20,546 nucleotides of DNA, taken from a virus. This document shows, in pieces, positions 20,503 through 20,546 of this stretch; the stretch's first letter is position 1; each line of letters opens with the position of its first letter. The notes beneath the pieces were generated by a model. That model ran no database searches, was not told the origin of the DNA, and worked only from the letters and a program-made list of their open reading frames with translations. The stretch spans positions 1-20,546 of IMG/VR virus record IMGVR_UViG_3300044839_000035; one strand, written 5' to 3'. A program made the translations under genes and the position numbers.

Positions 20503-20546
20503 ATGCCGAAGCACGTCGACTACGCGCCGCTCGACCCGCTTCCCGC
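20503..20546 (+). CDS. Start of a downstream plus-strand gene, probably tail fibre (partial)
   Basis: ATG 20503 opens a frame that runs to the end of the window (first residues MPKHVDYAPLDPLP). Codons end mainly in G or C, as in the structural genes. A tail fibre or fibre-assembly gene is expected after the gpI-like gene, but 14 residues do not allow identification. No clear ribosome binding site is visible; AGGA at 20468-20471 is too far away unless the hairpin at 20486-20500 is folded. Confidence 0.45.
   Translation, partial: MPKHVDYAPLDPLP

Noticed and set aside
20439-20504. N-terminal extension of the minus-strand HNH gene to ATG 20504
   Set aside because: The added 22 residues show no family pattern, no ribosome binding site precedes them, and they cross the inverted repeat; the zinc-fold begins right after ATG 20438.
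1-20546. Contractile injection system or tailocin rather than a phage
   Set aside because: Major capsid, decoration, connector and closure genes are present in the same operon, which tailocins and injection systems lack.
1-20546. tRNA genes, CRISPR arrays, insertion sequences or attachment sites
   Set aside because: None was seen on reading through; apart from 2363-2461 and 20439-20502 essentially all bases are coding.

Overview
This window is the late structural (morphogenesis) region of a tailed bacteriophage or prophage with a contractile tail (myovirus type). The DNA is GC-rich (about two thirds GC by eye). Genes are tightly packed, often with 1-4 nt stop/start overlaps, and use many GTG and some TTG starts. 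The tape measure and baseplate proteins carry domains resembling peptidoglycan-active folds. Together these suggest a high-GC Gram-positive host, probably an actinobacterium in the broad sense. That host assignment is inference; nothing here fixes the genus. No integrase, lysis, replication or host gene is visible, so lytic phage and prophage cannot be told apart.

Layout. (1) Head, 1-2362: the end of an upstream gene, a capsid decoration protein, the HK97-fold major capsid protein and a 227-aa accessory protein. (2) The only sizeable gap in the operon, 2363-2461, holds a GC-rich RNA that can fold into a three-helix element ending at the ribosome binding site of the next gene. (3) Neck, 2462-5544: head-tail connector, probable head-closure protein, a 60-aa CxxC protein, an HK97-gp10-like protein, an inserted HNH endonuclease gene, and a tail terminator with an extra beta domain inside it. 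(4) Tail shaft, 5547-13577: a small accessory protein, sheath, tube, a small unknown protein, a tail assembly chaperone pair made by programmed -1 frameshifting, and a 1480-aa tape measure protein with two putative cell-wall-active domains. (5) Baseplate, 13574-19911: LysM protein, hub, a beta-sandwich plus double-psi-barrel protein, a spike protein fused to a C1q-like receptor-binding knob, and gp25-like, gpJ-like and gpI-like wedge proteins. (6) An HNH endonuclease gene on the minus strand (19908-20438), then the first codons of another plus-strand gene, probably a tail fibre.

The gene order closely follows the PBSX (xkd) plan: capsid, connector, closure, gp10-like, terminator, sheath, tube, chaperone, tape measure, XkdP, XkdQ, XkdR, XkdS, XkdT, XkdU. 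Departures from that plan are the two HNH genes, the domain inserted in the terminator, the extra 284-aa baseplate gene and the fusion of the XkdR-like spike to a C1q-like knob.

The best-supported item that ordinary gene calling would miss is the frameshift product at 8287-9131. It has a G GGA AAG slippery heptamer, an 11-bp downstream stem and an 82-codon -1 extension with no start codon of its own.
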